Part shown: piece after piece, positions 24,645 to 36,241 of the stretch
Layout of the letters: the number at the start of each line of letters is the position of its first letter
Position numbering within the stretch: the first letter of the stretch is position 1
Source of the DNA: Tetrahymena thermophila SB210
Taxonomy: Eukaryota > Ciliophora > Oligohymenophorea > Hymenostomatida > Tetrahymenidae
Reading direction: 5' to 3'
NCBI RefSeq assembly: GCF_000189635.1
Contig: NW_002476155.1
Span: 310,001 to 374,000 of the forward strand
DNA length: 64,000 nt
The notes under the pieces: generated by a model
Seen by the model: the letters and a program-made list of their open reading frames with translations, nothing else
Told to the model about the DNA's origin: nothing
Databases searched by the model: none
Made by a program: the position numbers and the translations under genes

Positions 24645-27048
24645 ATGAGTTTATCTTCTCATAGATCTTAAGCAAAAATAAAATTAGCGATATTTGACAA
24701 AGAAGGATACTTAACAAATGAAGTTATTTAGATTTGTAAGGATATAGGTATTGACGAGCAAGATCTATACCAAAGAGATATCGAAGACTTTAAGGAAGTA
24801 GGCTAAGAAGATGGTTAAATAACAAAAATATAGTAAATGAGATTTTAACATTACGAAAAAAGAAGGCAGAGTATATTTATTTAGTTTAGTTTTTTATAAT
24901 TTTATTTAAAATTGTGATTGTAGTTAAAATCAATGCGATCAAAGAGACTATGAAGTTAATCAGAGAAATGGAATTAGAAAAATAAAAAGCCGTTGAACAA
25001 GCTATCAAATAGACTACATAGATGACTGTTTTAGATATCAAATAAAACAAAAATAAAGAAATCAAGCTCTAATAGATTATATATTAGATGGAAAAAGAAT
25101 AACTTTTAGGGTTGTAAGATCAAAGCGAAAATAAAAAATAGAATATACATAGCTTTTAGGCTATTGATGATGGTTACAATCCAAAAGAAATTAGTTAAAA
25201 ATAGTAAAATATGTATATTAATAAGTCCTTTCACTTGTAATCTGGATATGGGAACTAAAATAAGGGCAAAGATAGCAATTCTTTAAATAAACGATCGTAT
25301 AATTAAGTTAAAAATGGCTACTAAGAAGATTAATTTAATTAAAAATATGTAAATAATTCTAATAACTAATCTATATTGAGTGATGCTCAAAACATAACTT
25401 TGGGAAGTAAATCAGTTGTGCTTTAAAGAGCAGGAAGCCGTAAGCACCACTTTACACAGGGAGACCATGAAGAAGATTGTAAATCTAAATATAATACTCT
25501 TGAGCAATAGAATTCAAGATAGAAATTAAGAAATTACACTGCTTCAATATCTCCTTACAATAAAGATTAATCCCTTTTAAATAAAACTTTACCTCATTAA
25601 AGCGTAAATACTGTAGTCGAAAACCTTGACTACGAAGTTAAGTTAAAGTTAGTTAGAAAACTTATGAGAATGGAAAGAAACGATGAAATAAAAAAAGAGG
25701 TAGCCAAATAAAAAGAAGAAGCTGAAAATCAAATAAAAGTAAAAAAATATTAATAAGAACTAATATGTTTTTTTCAATATAAAATACTTTATTCTAATTA
25801 ATTTCGAAAAATAATTAACTTATAACGTTTTATATTTAATAAAAGGAAGAATTAGAGTAAAAGGAATAGGCTTTTGCTTAAAATCATGCAAAGATCCTAA
25901 AGCAAAAAGAAGAGATTCTTAAAAAAAAAATGAAAGATCAAAAAGCACATCAAATGATTGTGAGAAGTTAAGTAAAAGCCAGACAAAAAGAATAAGAAAA
26001 AGAACGAATTAAAATAAAGGAATAGTAGATAAAAGAAATAGAGTTAAGGATGCAGCTTGAATAGAAAAAATTAGAAGAGGAAGAAAAATAAAGTTTCTTG
26101 AGGTATTTAGAAAGAAATGAAGAAAAAAGGTAAATAGAAGAATTTAAGAAATTGAAATAAGAATAATAGATTTAAAAAGCCCTCCAGTTTATGCAAGAAA
26201 TAGAAAAGGAACAATAAGCCAAATAATAAAAGCATAACCAAATATTATCCTAAAAGTAAAGAGAAGTCTCTAAAAAAATCGAATAAGTAAGAATTTGTTA
26301 TATAGATGAATTAAATTTTAAAAAAATAAATACTTATAATAAAGAGATAAAATAGGGCTAAATCAAATATAATCATGAGAGAACAAGAAATATAAGCCAA
26401 TAAATCTCACACAATTTAAAAAATAATTTAGAGTATTTAATCGAATGTAAGTTATTATAAGATACCATTGAAACTAAAATATATTTTATAACTAATTAAT
26501 ATTTAAGAGTGTGACTAATCAAGAAAGGAAAAGAAATACTAGTGTTTATTAAGCCTCTAAAATGGTTGAAATTAAAAGCAAAAAAGAAGAATTCGAAAGA
26601 GAATAAAGCATAAAATTGTTAGATAAAGTAAAATAATATGATATCAAAGTTAAATAAGCTGAATAGTTTAAAAATCAAGTATTTAATGAGAACTCTGCCC
26701 AAAAAAAAGAATAATTTTAATTAAAAAGAGAAGGAGTTCTTGAAAATTTAGCTATAAAAGATTATCAATGGGTAAGATATCTTGAATTTGTTTTTGATAT
26801 TTAAGTCTAACTAGAATAATTAAAAATATATAGGAACTTTAAAGATAAAAAGAAATGGACAAATATAAATAAAAAATAGAAATGGCCAAAATAAATAAAA
26901 ACATTAAAGAAGAAATAAATGTAAAAATTATTTACTCATTTAAAAGCAAAAATTTATTTTAATTACTAAACCCTATTAAAATTAGTTTCTAACATAATAA
27001 GGAGTAAAAGACATGTACAATATATTAAAAAAGTAGAAAGAGTAATGA
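24645..27048 (+). CDS. Coiled-coil protein, unknown
   Basis: 665-aa protein from seven exons: 24645-24870, 24924-25738, 25846-26286, 26345-26446, 26508-26771, 26834-26920 and 26986-27048. Every splice phase agrees. The N-terminus (MSLSSHRSQAKIKLAIFDKE) leads into a short domain with an LTNEVIQICKDIGIDEQDL stretch that could be helical. The middle (residues about 100-290) is Gln/Asn/Ser-rich. From about residue 300 to the end it is almost entirely charged alpha-helix (KEQEKERIKIKEQQIKEIEL and similar), typical of axonemal or basal-body coiled-coil proteins. The short N-terminal segment plus long coiled coil resembles ciliary proteins of the CFAP/CCDC type, but I cannot name the family. No membrane or catalytic motif. 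Confidence 0.8.
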
Positions 27049-27701
27049 TAAAAGTGTTTAATCATTATATATATATAATAAATAAATCTAAATAATTATC
27101 TTTTTTTCCATGTATATATCTACCTAACTACCTCACTGTTTAAGTAAGCTCTAATTTTTAGATTTTGTTTCTTTTTAAAATTTTTTTGCAGCAATTAGCT
27201 AATTTAAAAAAAATTTTTTAATAATTGTTCAAAGAAAAATATATATATTGAATATAATTAGTAATCATAAAATAAATATCTTTGAATTTGAAAAAATATA
27301 ATATTTCATAAAAAAAGAAATTATTTATAACATATTTGTTAGTTTTAAAAGTTTGATTTTGTTTTGTTTTTTAAAACTTAATGTTTTTCATACTTTAAAG
27401 AATATATTTATACTTAAATATTAGTTGTAAAACTTTTATTTTGTTGTATTTTAAAAGATTAAATTGTAAAAAATTAAAGAATAAATTAATATCTTTAGAT
27501 ATCCAAAATAATATAAATTAAACATTTCTATCTTAATAAATTAGATTTTTTACATAGTAATAATACCTTTATTTATCAAACTCTTAAATTTATACTCTTT
27601 CATTTTAAATACTTACTATATTTATTACTAATTATTTATTATTTACACTCTTTTATATTATATTTTTAGCTTCTAAAAGGAAAACAAACAATTCAAATAT
27701 A
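27049..27701. other. Convergent intergenic region
   Basis: 653 bases between two convergent stop codons, so 3' UTRs only. A TATATA simple repeat lies near 27068-27078 and 27240-27248. No gene seen. Confidence 0.5.
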
Positions 27702-29806
27702 TCAAATTGTAGGCTTGTTTGGCATAAGATACTTAGGCACATCTGCAAATTTTGGTGGCAAATTATATTGACCTGGACCAGGTGTGGTAAATTTTGAGTC
27801 ATAACCTGTTCTTTAAGATTTTTAAAATGTAAATTAAGGAGTTTTAAATTTTTAAGCTTCATAATTTCTATAATCAGCTGGTCCTGGAAGTTTTGATTTC
27901 TCCTTCAAGTTAGCTAAATCAGCCCTATCAGACTTTGAAGTTCTAATTAAAATTAATTTAGAGTTAATAATTTAAAATAATTTGATAATCTTATTTACGT
28001 ATAAGCACCTTTTTTTGATAAAACTGCATTAAAATTTGGATTGTATGACTAAGGTCCAGGAGCATCTGAGTATGAATAATCATAATTCCTTGAACCAATA
28101 GTTGCCTTTAATATATTTCAAAAACAATTTAATCAATTTATTAATAAAAAACAATAAATTACCCCTCTTTTAGAGTTCCAAATATCTTTTGTAAAATAAT
28201 GCTAAGGACCTTTTTATATATTTTTTTTAATTTTAATTTCGATATATTGAATTACCTGGTGCTTCACTGTGTCCTAAAGGTATTCTTTATGATGACCCAA
28301 TTGTAAATTTTGGATTATTTTTTAGCTTAAACTATTCAGAACCTAATACTCTGAATAAATTGAGTTGTTTTAACAAATAAAAAATAATTATTTAAATTTT
28401 ACTCATAGTGCTAAGGCCCAGGAGTATTATTATTTGCCAAAGACTTTCTTTATTCCTTTCCGAAGGAACCAAATTTAGCTTTTCCAGAAAGTAAATCTTT
28501 AATATTGTAAGCTCCTACACCAGGAGAATCATCTCGTTTCTCGTGCTCATTCTTTTTAGGAATAAAACCTCCCTTGGAAGAAAGCATAGTTTTGTTCAAA
28601 TTATATTACTTTAATATTTAAAATAGATGTTAATCATTCATTCATTTTAATAAATGACTATTAATTTTACTCCCACTCCTGGAGTAGTTCTACCAGCTCC
28701 ATCAATTGATGACCTGTCTTAAGATCCAATAGAAAATTTAGGAGATTTTCTTTAAACATCTAAAGCTGATTAGCTTATATTATATTTACCAGGTCCTGGG
28801 CTCTCTTTATTGTATACTAAATCCTCTCTTTTTTGACTTCCCATTCTATTTTAAAGTTTACAAAGAGTTTTTTTCAAACAAAAAATATAAAGAGATATTA
28901 GCAAAACTTTTTATGAATCATACTTTGCATAACTAGGTCCATTTAGAGTGGTTTTATTAATATCATAATAGCCTGGTCCTGGTGCTTCAAACGATTTATT
29001 TAATTTATCTGATTTGTTTGGCGAATCATTTCTTTCACTTTTTGGAATACTTTATAAAAATATTAGTAACGTTTTATTCTTTAGCATAATTTATTTCTAT
29101 AAGTTATAATATGCGTAGAATTTGCTACCTAAATGCTGGAGCATTCTTTTAAAAGCTTTTTGGGCTATAATTCGCTGGACCTGGAATTTTTTATTTTTCT
29201 CTTTCTTCATAGTCTATGCTTCTTTTTTCTCCTATGTGATACTTAGGAGCTTCATTACCCTTTAAATTACGAAAATAATTAAAAATATTCAAGGAGATAA
29301 TTAAAATGATTCAACAAATATGGATCTTCCATATTGGCTACTAGAGATAATATATTACTAAAAGACTTGGTAATTTATATGTTCCGGGACTTGGAGCGTC
29401 ACTCTTTATAAGATCTGTACGTCCACTCTGTCCAATGCTGTTAATAAATTTGAAAAGGAAGCTTAGTTTTAATATCTTTTAATAAAATTTAACCTATATT
29501 ATGGTGATTAGTTATGTACTACTTTTACTTAATTTTCAGTTTTATACTAACCAGGACCAGGTACTCCTTCAGTGCTACCTAAATTGCCTATTTTAAATAT
29601 ATTTTTTAATCCCAAATTAATCAATTAGCAAAATTTAGTACTTCTTTTGGCTTAAGGTATTGACCAAGCTGATACCATTTGCTTTTAAACTGTATTAAAA
29701 TAAGAATTTTTTTATTATATGATAAACAATTCTAAAATCTTGAGAATCAAACAAAAAATTAACAGCTATCGCTTGATTAAATTGTAAATTAGTAAAACTT
29801 ATCCAT
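27702..29806 (-). CDS. SHIPPO/STPGR Pro-Gly-Pro repeat protein
   Basis: Multi-exon gene encoding roughly a dozen STPGR (SHIPPO) repeats, the ODF3/CIMAP-type motif found in proteins bound inside or along ciliary microtubules. Repeat cores read in order are VPGPGQYKT, SPGTYKLP, IPGPANYSP, APGPGYYDI, SPGPGKYNI, TPGVGQYNL, SPGVGAYNI, TPGPQHYE, APGPQSYNP, LPGPADYRN and TPGPGQYNL. Between repeats come typical elements such as PKFSIGSQDR and KFGSFGKEQRKS. About ten short introns split it, most cutting between repeats. The end is MPNKPTI then TGA at 27702-27704. The start (MDKFYQFT at 29806, intron, then FQKQMVSAW) is uncertain; an ATG at 29678 (MVSAWSIP) is the alternative. Exact exon edges near 28150-28380 were not fully resolved. 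Confidence 0.87.
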
Positions 29807-30713
29807 TCAATCTTGAGAAATATTTAATATATTTATGAGATGAGATGGTAATGTATCTATCCTAGATTTAGAAACATATTACTAAATATATAAAATAATA
29901 TATAAATAATTTAAATTAAATTTCAGGAGAGAATAAATTATATAATAAGGAGTTTATTGAATTAGACATATTTACACCAGCAAAGCACAAAATTTAACTT
30001 TTTATAAAGAGTTTATGCTTTAAAAATGAATAATTTCTTTCATTTTTATTTATTAAAAGACTTAAATTAGTAAAAAATGAAATATTACATTTTATTTTAA
30101 ATAAATTATTAAAAAGAGTAAGTAAGTAAGTACATAAAAACTAATAAAATATAATATGTTTACTTAATTTTAAATAAATTGTGATAATTTTGTTATTTCT
30201 TTAAAGTTATATTATTAATTTTATATTCTTTCATTTAATTGGTTGATTTAATTAAGAATTAATAAAAAAAAATACCAATTAATTTAATCAATAATTAATT
30301 TAGAAAATAATTAGTTTATTTAAAAAGCATAATAATTTTGTGAGTTTATATAATATTTTACATATGCATGTATGTATGTATCTATCTTTAATTTATATTA
30401 ATAAAAAAAAATAGTTTATTTTTTTTTTTTTAACTTTTATTGTTAATTTTAAATTCTTCCATTTAATTGGTTGATTGAATTAAAATTGCTTATATTTATA
30501 ATTATTTTAATTAAGGAATTAATAATAAATGTAAATGCCAATAAAACAATAATTAATTAGAAAATATTAATTTTATTTAAAAAAAGCATAATAATTTTGT
30601 GTAATTATTTAATATTTTATAAATACCATATATCTATCTATAATTTTTATTATTAAAAAAAAATACTTTATTTTTATTTCTTGATAACTTTTCTTTGTTT
30701 AATAATAAATAAT
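29807..30713. other. Intergenic with diverged duplication
   Basis: 907 bases lying upstream of the SHIPPO gene and downstream of the next minus-strand gene. No gene. Most of the stretch is a diverged direct duplication (30210-30400 versus 30445-30665), annotated separately. Confidence 0.55.
30210..30665. repeat. Diverged tandem duplication, about 235-260 bp
   Basis: Two blocks share ordered islands. TTCATTTAATTGGTTGATT near 30229 recurs as TCCATTTAATTGGTTGATT near 30466. AAAGCATAATAATTTTGTG near 30325 recurs near 30585. AATATTTTA and TATCTATCTnTAAT follow both, then an A-rich tract. Offsets drift from about 235 to 260 bp, indicating indels after duplication. Confidence 0.75.
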
Positions 30714-32030
30714 TCAAAAAAAAACAGAAAAAATTTTTTTTTATCTATTTGGATTTTAGCTTTGCTCAAAGTCTTCTAAATATTAAAGATGATTATTCAA
30801 ATTATTTTAAAATTGTTAACATGACACATTACAAAATGTATCTACATCTTTAACAGCATATAATTATTTAAATGCTTCAAAATATTCATCTTGTTTCAAT
30901 AGTTCTAATCCTTATAAATTCTATTTTTTGTTTATCTTTAGAAACAATTCAGCATTAAAAATAATTGCATCTAAATAAACTGAGATTACACGAAAATCTG
31001 TTTTCATTAGTTTTTTCATTTTATAAAGGCATTTTAAATACTCTTCTTAAAATCCTGGATAAGAACCCCATTTTTGCAACTAAAGTAAATTTCCAGCCAA
31101 GCAATTTAAATTTTACAAGTATGTGTAAGTTTCTTTTTCAACGTCGTTTTTATTTTTGTAAAGATAAAACACTTTGCTAGAATTTAAAAAAGAGTCTTAA
31201 TAATTTTATTTAAAAAATTAGTCTTGAGCAACTTATTGAAGTGCAAAGGTGTATGAAATAAAGTGATTAGTAATAAATTCTTCAGGGAATTATTCAATAA
31301 AATTAATAGCCTAACTTAAAGCAAAAAGCCTTTCATCATCATTTTTTTTATATTTCATTATCTTTGATAAAGTCAGTATTATTAAATTTGCAAGTTATCT
31401 ACAAGTTATTTTTTTGTCAGCTGTCAAATTTTCTGTACTTTTAAGTTAATTATATTAATCTATAACTTTTTTTATATTGTTTAAGCTTTTCTAAAAATAT
31501 CCTTAGCAATCTTTTTCATATTTTGAATTTACTAATTTATATCCTATTGTAGATTGAATCATAGATAGTAAAAGGAAATCACTTTCCCCAATCTTACTTT
31601 GCAAATACAACAATTACTAGATTGATAAAGATTCACTTAGCCTGTCAATTTCTAGAGCTTAAGATAGTTATGAGTTTTTACTGTTATCTTCTATGAATTT
31701 ATCAATTATCTCTTTACCTTCAAAATTTTAATCTTTCTTATAAAAATGACTATAAGATCGGTATCCAAGTGCTATTAAAAGAGCATTAAGAAATACACCA
31801 CTTAAATAATATTCAGTTTTTGAATTTACATCTTAATCATCATTCACATTAGTTTTATTATCATTAGAAAAATAATTTTTGTTTTTATTAAATAAAATGG
31901 AGTTTGATTAATATGATTGACTATAAAATAGATTTTAATAATTTATAGCAAACTTTTTTCCTCTTTGTTGTGAACAACTATTAAAAGTTGAATAAAGAAA
32001 CTATTTGTTTGTAAAAAACTTTTTGAACAT
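30714..32030 (-). CDS. Intronless 438-aa protein, unknown
   Basis: Single uninterrupted frame of 439 codons ending TGA. The N-terminus MFKKFFTNKQFLYSTFNS is basic, Phe/Ser/Thr-rich and lacks acidic residues, as in mitochondrial targeting peptides. A short hydrophobic segment follows near residue 75 (YYLSGVFLNALLIALGY). The rest is predicted helical with repeated Leu/Lys/Tyr patterns (SQALEIDRLSESLSIQQLLY, EEYLKCLYKMKKLM), reminiscent of TPR-like or other solenoid proteins anchored by one N-terminal helix. A mitochondrial inner-membrane or matrix protein is a reasonable inference, but no family is recognised. Length, a TGA-only stop and structured residue periodicity support it as real. Confidence 0.76.
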
Positions 32031-33061
32031 TTTCTTAATTTTTTTTTTTGAATATTTGTATTCAATTTTTTATTTGTTAATATCTTTATGGATTTTAATC
32101 AATTCTAAATATTTTATTTTCTCATTTTTCAAAATTATATTCATCTATCTAATTTTCTGAGAATTTATTTATTTTAATAATTGGAGGTTAAATATTTTAT
32201 TTTCTCATTTTAAAAAATTGTTTGTATTGATCTAATTTTCTGAGAATTTATTTATTTTAATAAATGGATGTATATTCAATTAACATTACTTACAATACTT
32301 TTCATTAATAAAAATTAATAAATTAAATATTTGTTTTTTATTATCATTTCAAGTTAAATTATCTTTTCACAAAAATTTTTTTTTTTAATAATTCTGAGAT
32401 TATTTGAATTTTCAAATTTTTTAGAAATCCTACATTTTTGAATAGGCACAATTAAAAAAAAATGGTATTTTAATTTAAATCACTCATTAATTCACTCGTT
32501 ATAAAAAATAATTACTTCAAAAAATTATATCTAATACAAATATGTAAAATTCTTAATAAATATGAAAATAAAACTATTTACAAAAATACTAAAATATATA
32601 ATTCATGTTCTCATTATCCTTTATATATAGAGATTGATTCATTTAAGTTTTGTAGAAAATTTTTTGCAAAGTCTTTACTAAGCAAACATTTTTACTCAAA
32701 ATTGAAATTGCCTAAATTAATTTATTTCCTTTGAAATTTCTCAAATTTTCTAGTATTATCAATAAATTTTAAATTTATAAAATATATTATTTATCTATAT
32801 TGGTTGATTGATTTATTTAAGTTTTATAATAAATTAACTATGAAGAAAATAAGAAAATAAAAACATAAAATTTTTATTATTTATATGAATACATTCTATT
32901 AGTTATATTAATTTTAATTCTTTATTTATTTATTTTTTATATTTAATAGAAATTTGTATTATTTATTTATTTGTTTATTTGTTTGTTTGTTGATTTCATT
33001 AATTATTATTTATTTATTTATTTTTATTATGTACTATTATCAATTAAAAATGTACTATCTT
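32031..33061. other. Intergenic with 79-bp duplication
   Basis: About 1 kb upstream of the 438-aa gene and downstream of GRWD1. Apart from a 79-bp tandem duplication (annotated separately) and TTTA/TTTG microsatellite tracts at 32920-33025, nothing is seen. Confidence 0.55.
32107..32268. repeat. Two-copy 79-bp direct repeat
   Basis: Copy 1 at 32107-32185 and copy 2 at 32190-32268 both begin AAATATTTTATTTTCTCATT, diverge in the middle (AAATTATATTCATC versus AATTGTTTGTATTG), then share ATCTAATTTTCTGAGAATTT and TATTTATTTTAATAAnTGGA. About four bases separate them. It is a recent local duplication compared with the one at 30.2 kb. Confidence 0.85.
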
Positions 33062-35355
33062 TCAATTTAAGCTCATTTTAGCTAAATAAGCATTTAAATC
33101 AGATTCTTTTATCTTAGGAATTTTGCTTAAATCTTCATTTTCTAAATCTTCCTTTTCTTTTTCATTTTCTTCTTCGTCGTTTAATGCAGGTTTGAATATG
33201 TGGAAACCATCTGCAGCTGTGCTTACTATCATTTCATAATATTTAGGATGATATCTTAATTCTTTCATGTCTTATTAACCTAAATTTTTGAATTTTGATT
33301 TAGTAAAATGATATTTTAAATTTCAAAATATATATTACCTTAATGAACAAACATAAGTTAATCAGGAATTTCTTCTCCGTAATCTTCAACGTTTTCATCA
33401 TTTTCAACTGAAAAGTCCCAAATAGTTAGTCTGTTATCAGCAGATGTAACTGATAAAACAGATTCTTCATTTGGTTACCATTGTATAGAAGTAATTGGTT
33501 CTTGATGGTATTAAATTTCTGTAAATGCAGTGTCAGGATAACGTAAATCCCAAACTTTAAAGCAACCATCATCTGCTCCTGATGCTATGAGGAAAGGATT
33601 CTTGTGGTTCCAAGAAATAACATTTACATCACATTCGTGGGCTTTAACAAGTAATTGAGCTTATTTTTTATTACCTACTCTTAAATCAACTACTCTAATT
33701 GTTCCATCAGTTGAACCTTGATTTTAAGTTAAAATTTAATAACTTTTAATTTTCTAAATATAAATTATTTTTACATGAAGCAAGACTGTATTCTTCAACA
33801 GGAGAGAACTAAAGATCTTCGACAGATCCTTCGTGGTAAACATAAGGGTGTTGATCTCTCTCCCAATCGTTAAAGGCAAAATTCTTAGCATTATAAATAA
33901 ATATTTTGCCATCACAGCTACCTGAAGCCAATCTGCCAGGCTTAATAGGACTCCAATCAAGAGCAAAACCTTCAACTTAATTATGGAAAGTTTTGGTAAA
34001 AACTTTGTCTTTAGGATTGTTTTTGGGTTTTGAAGCTAAAATTTTTGGATCCCATTAGTTAAGTATATCATAACGAGATGACAAATCAGCAATAGTGACA
34101 TCTCCATTTTCAGTCCAATATGCAACAAGTGGTGAGTTTTACATAGCTCTAATACGATTAACAGGGTCTTTAATTTAAATACTTTGTAAAGCAAGCTCAG
34201 GTTCATCGTCGTTATTGATATCATCTTCATCATCATCTTAGTAATCAGAATCATCGTCATATTTTGTCTTATGTAATTTGGACCATCTCATTAAGTATAT
34301 GAAATTTTATTACTTGCTTTAGGTACCTGCTACTACATAAACATCATAAGGATACTTTTTCATTTCTTAGAAGCCAGGGTTATTAATATTATGAGGTTCT
34401 CCAGTTACAAAATCACATGACAAGCAAGGCCTGTTAAATATATTTAAAACAATTTAATATCTTTGTTTAGGTGCATTGTTTGTTTATTGTATTTTTAGAT
34501 CAATTGTAATTTTTGGCTAAAAAACTAACTACATAGATAGTTTCATGTAGAATTTTACTAACCTTAAATACTTATTTTATCAATTGTGTGTTTAACTAAC
34601 TAAAAACTTAAAAATTTTTCAAGAGGTTTGATTGTTTATATATGTAAATGCTTCATATTTAAGATGTAAAAAGTAGTTAATTTAAATTACCATTCAGTGT
34701 TAGCTCTATGAAGCATTTCGTATGCCTTATTATCGAAATCTAGAATTTCATCTTCTTCTAAATTCTTTTCAGTACCCATGAAAGGCTTTTATTAAACATC
34801 AATAAATTCAACTTTTTAGTTTTTATTTTTTTTATTTCTCTTCTTTGCATTTATGTCTTATTTTTCTTCTTCATTACCAATTTCTTCATTTTCATCATCG
34901 TCATCATCTCCATCGTCTTCCCATTCCTCTTCATCTTCTTAGAAATTTCCTTACATAATCTTTTTGTATGTCTTTTCATCAACATATTCATCATCTATAT
35001 AATTAAAATATAATCATTTGTTTTATTGTAATTTGAATATATTTTTATCAAAATTATATTTTTATCATAATAAATAAATAAACTCTACATAATTAAAATC
35101 ATATTTTTTAAAACTGAATTAGTAAAAAGCTGTAAAAAAGTATAAATTACCTATATCATCTTCACAATCTTCAAATTCTAATTCAGATCCTTCTTCCTCT
35201 TCAAAATTTTCATTTTTTTCGAATTCGTCAACTACTGCTTAATCCCCTTTCTTCTTATTAGGATTTTTTTTCTAGTTTTGTTCTTTAATATTAAGTGAAA
35301 CATCTTCAGCAGTTTCAAGCTTTCTCTTTTAACTTATCTTTTTATTGTCACTCAT
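33062..35355 (-). CDS. GRWD1: GRWD1/Rrb1 WD-repeat ribosome-assembly chaperone
   Basis: 586-aa orthologue of glutamate-rich WD protein 1 (yeast Rrb1), the nuclear/nucleolar dedicated chaperone of ribosomal protein uL3 in 60S assembly. Five exons agree in phase: 35151-35355, 34691-34994, 33775-34430, 33339-33716 and 33062-33279. The N-terminal third has two acidic tracts ([16 protein letters not shown] and [12 protein letters not shown]). Then the family block [54 protein letters not shown], and a WD40 propeller: [60 protein letters not shown] and [10 protein letters not shown]. The C-terminus [20 protein letters not shown] corresponds to the HPxxxxxLISTAxxGFNIF ending. It is followed by an acidic tail longer than usual, ending YLAKMSLN. 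Confidence 0.95.
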
Positions 35356-36241
35356 TTATTTACTGACTATATACACACTATAATGCTTTTGAAAACAGTA
35401 AAGTTTTAAGAAATGTTTATGTTTTTAAATTGATTTATTTAAATCTACTATTAGAAAAAAGATAAATTCTTTCTGCTTAGTAATATATATATAAATATAT
35501 TTAATTTTACTTTTTTAATGTTTTGATAGCTATTATCTTTTTTAGACTAATTTAATTGATTTTTGGCCCCTAAAACTTGATTTATTATTCTCGAGTATTA
35601 ATAGCAATAATTTTGATCAAATTTATTACTTTTTCTACTAATGATAGAACTAAACTACAAATAAATATTCAATACTAAAAATATTAGCCTTTCTATTAAT
35701 TTTAATCATTAGTAGAAATATTTTTTATTAATATCAATTAGATTAAACTATCAAATATACTACTTTTTTAAAACAATTACTTCAAAAGGACTATTAAACG
35801 TTTGCTTTACAAGAATAATGAAAACAAAAAATCAAGAAGCAATTAAAATTTGAAGAAATAAAGAAATAAATATTTTTTCATTTTTTTTTTCATTTTTCTA
35901 AATTATAATTTTTTCAAGTGATAAATTATGAAATATACAAAAAGAATTAAAAACTTCATTTCAAAAATTTTATAAATTATTATTTCTCATAAAAATTAAA
36001 AATTAAACATCCTGAATTATTAAAATTATTTTTATTTTTATTTTTTTATAAAAAATTAATAAAAATAAAATTTTTAAACCAACTTATCCTGTTGAAAAAT
36101 AATATCATATTAAAAATTTACTTCTTTATTAATTATGAAATAAATATTTTTTCATGATATTATCAAAATTAATATTTAGTTTATGCATAAATGACCACAA
36201 GAAACAAAAATAAGCTAACTTTCTTTTAATTTTATTGTATT
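35356..36241. other. Intergenic, AT-rich
   Basis: 886 bases upstream of GRWD1. Long A and T tracts (35877-36070) but no supported gene. Confidence 0.45.

Noticed and set aside
27653..27862. Minus-strand ORF MKLKNLKLLN...
   Set aside because: Wrong frame; the true frame over the same bases gives the last PGP repeats of the SHIPPO protein.
29257..29370. Apparent frameshift in the SHIPPO gene after SPGTYKLP
   Set aside because: A GTAATA...TTTAAAG intron in phase 0 restores the frame directly to GNEAPKYHIGEKRS, so no break is needed.
34285..34330. GTACCT...TGAG as a GRWD1 intron
   Set aside because: Reading through gives [20 protein letters not shown], which fits the family better than any spliced form.
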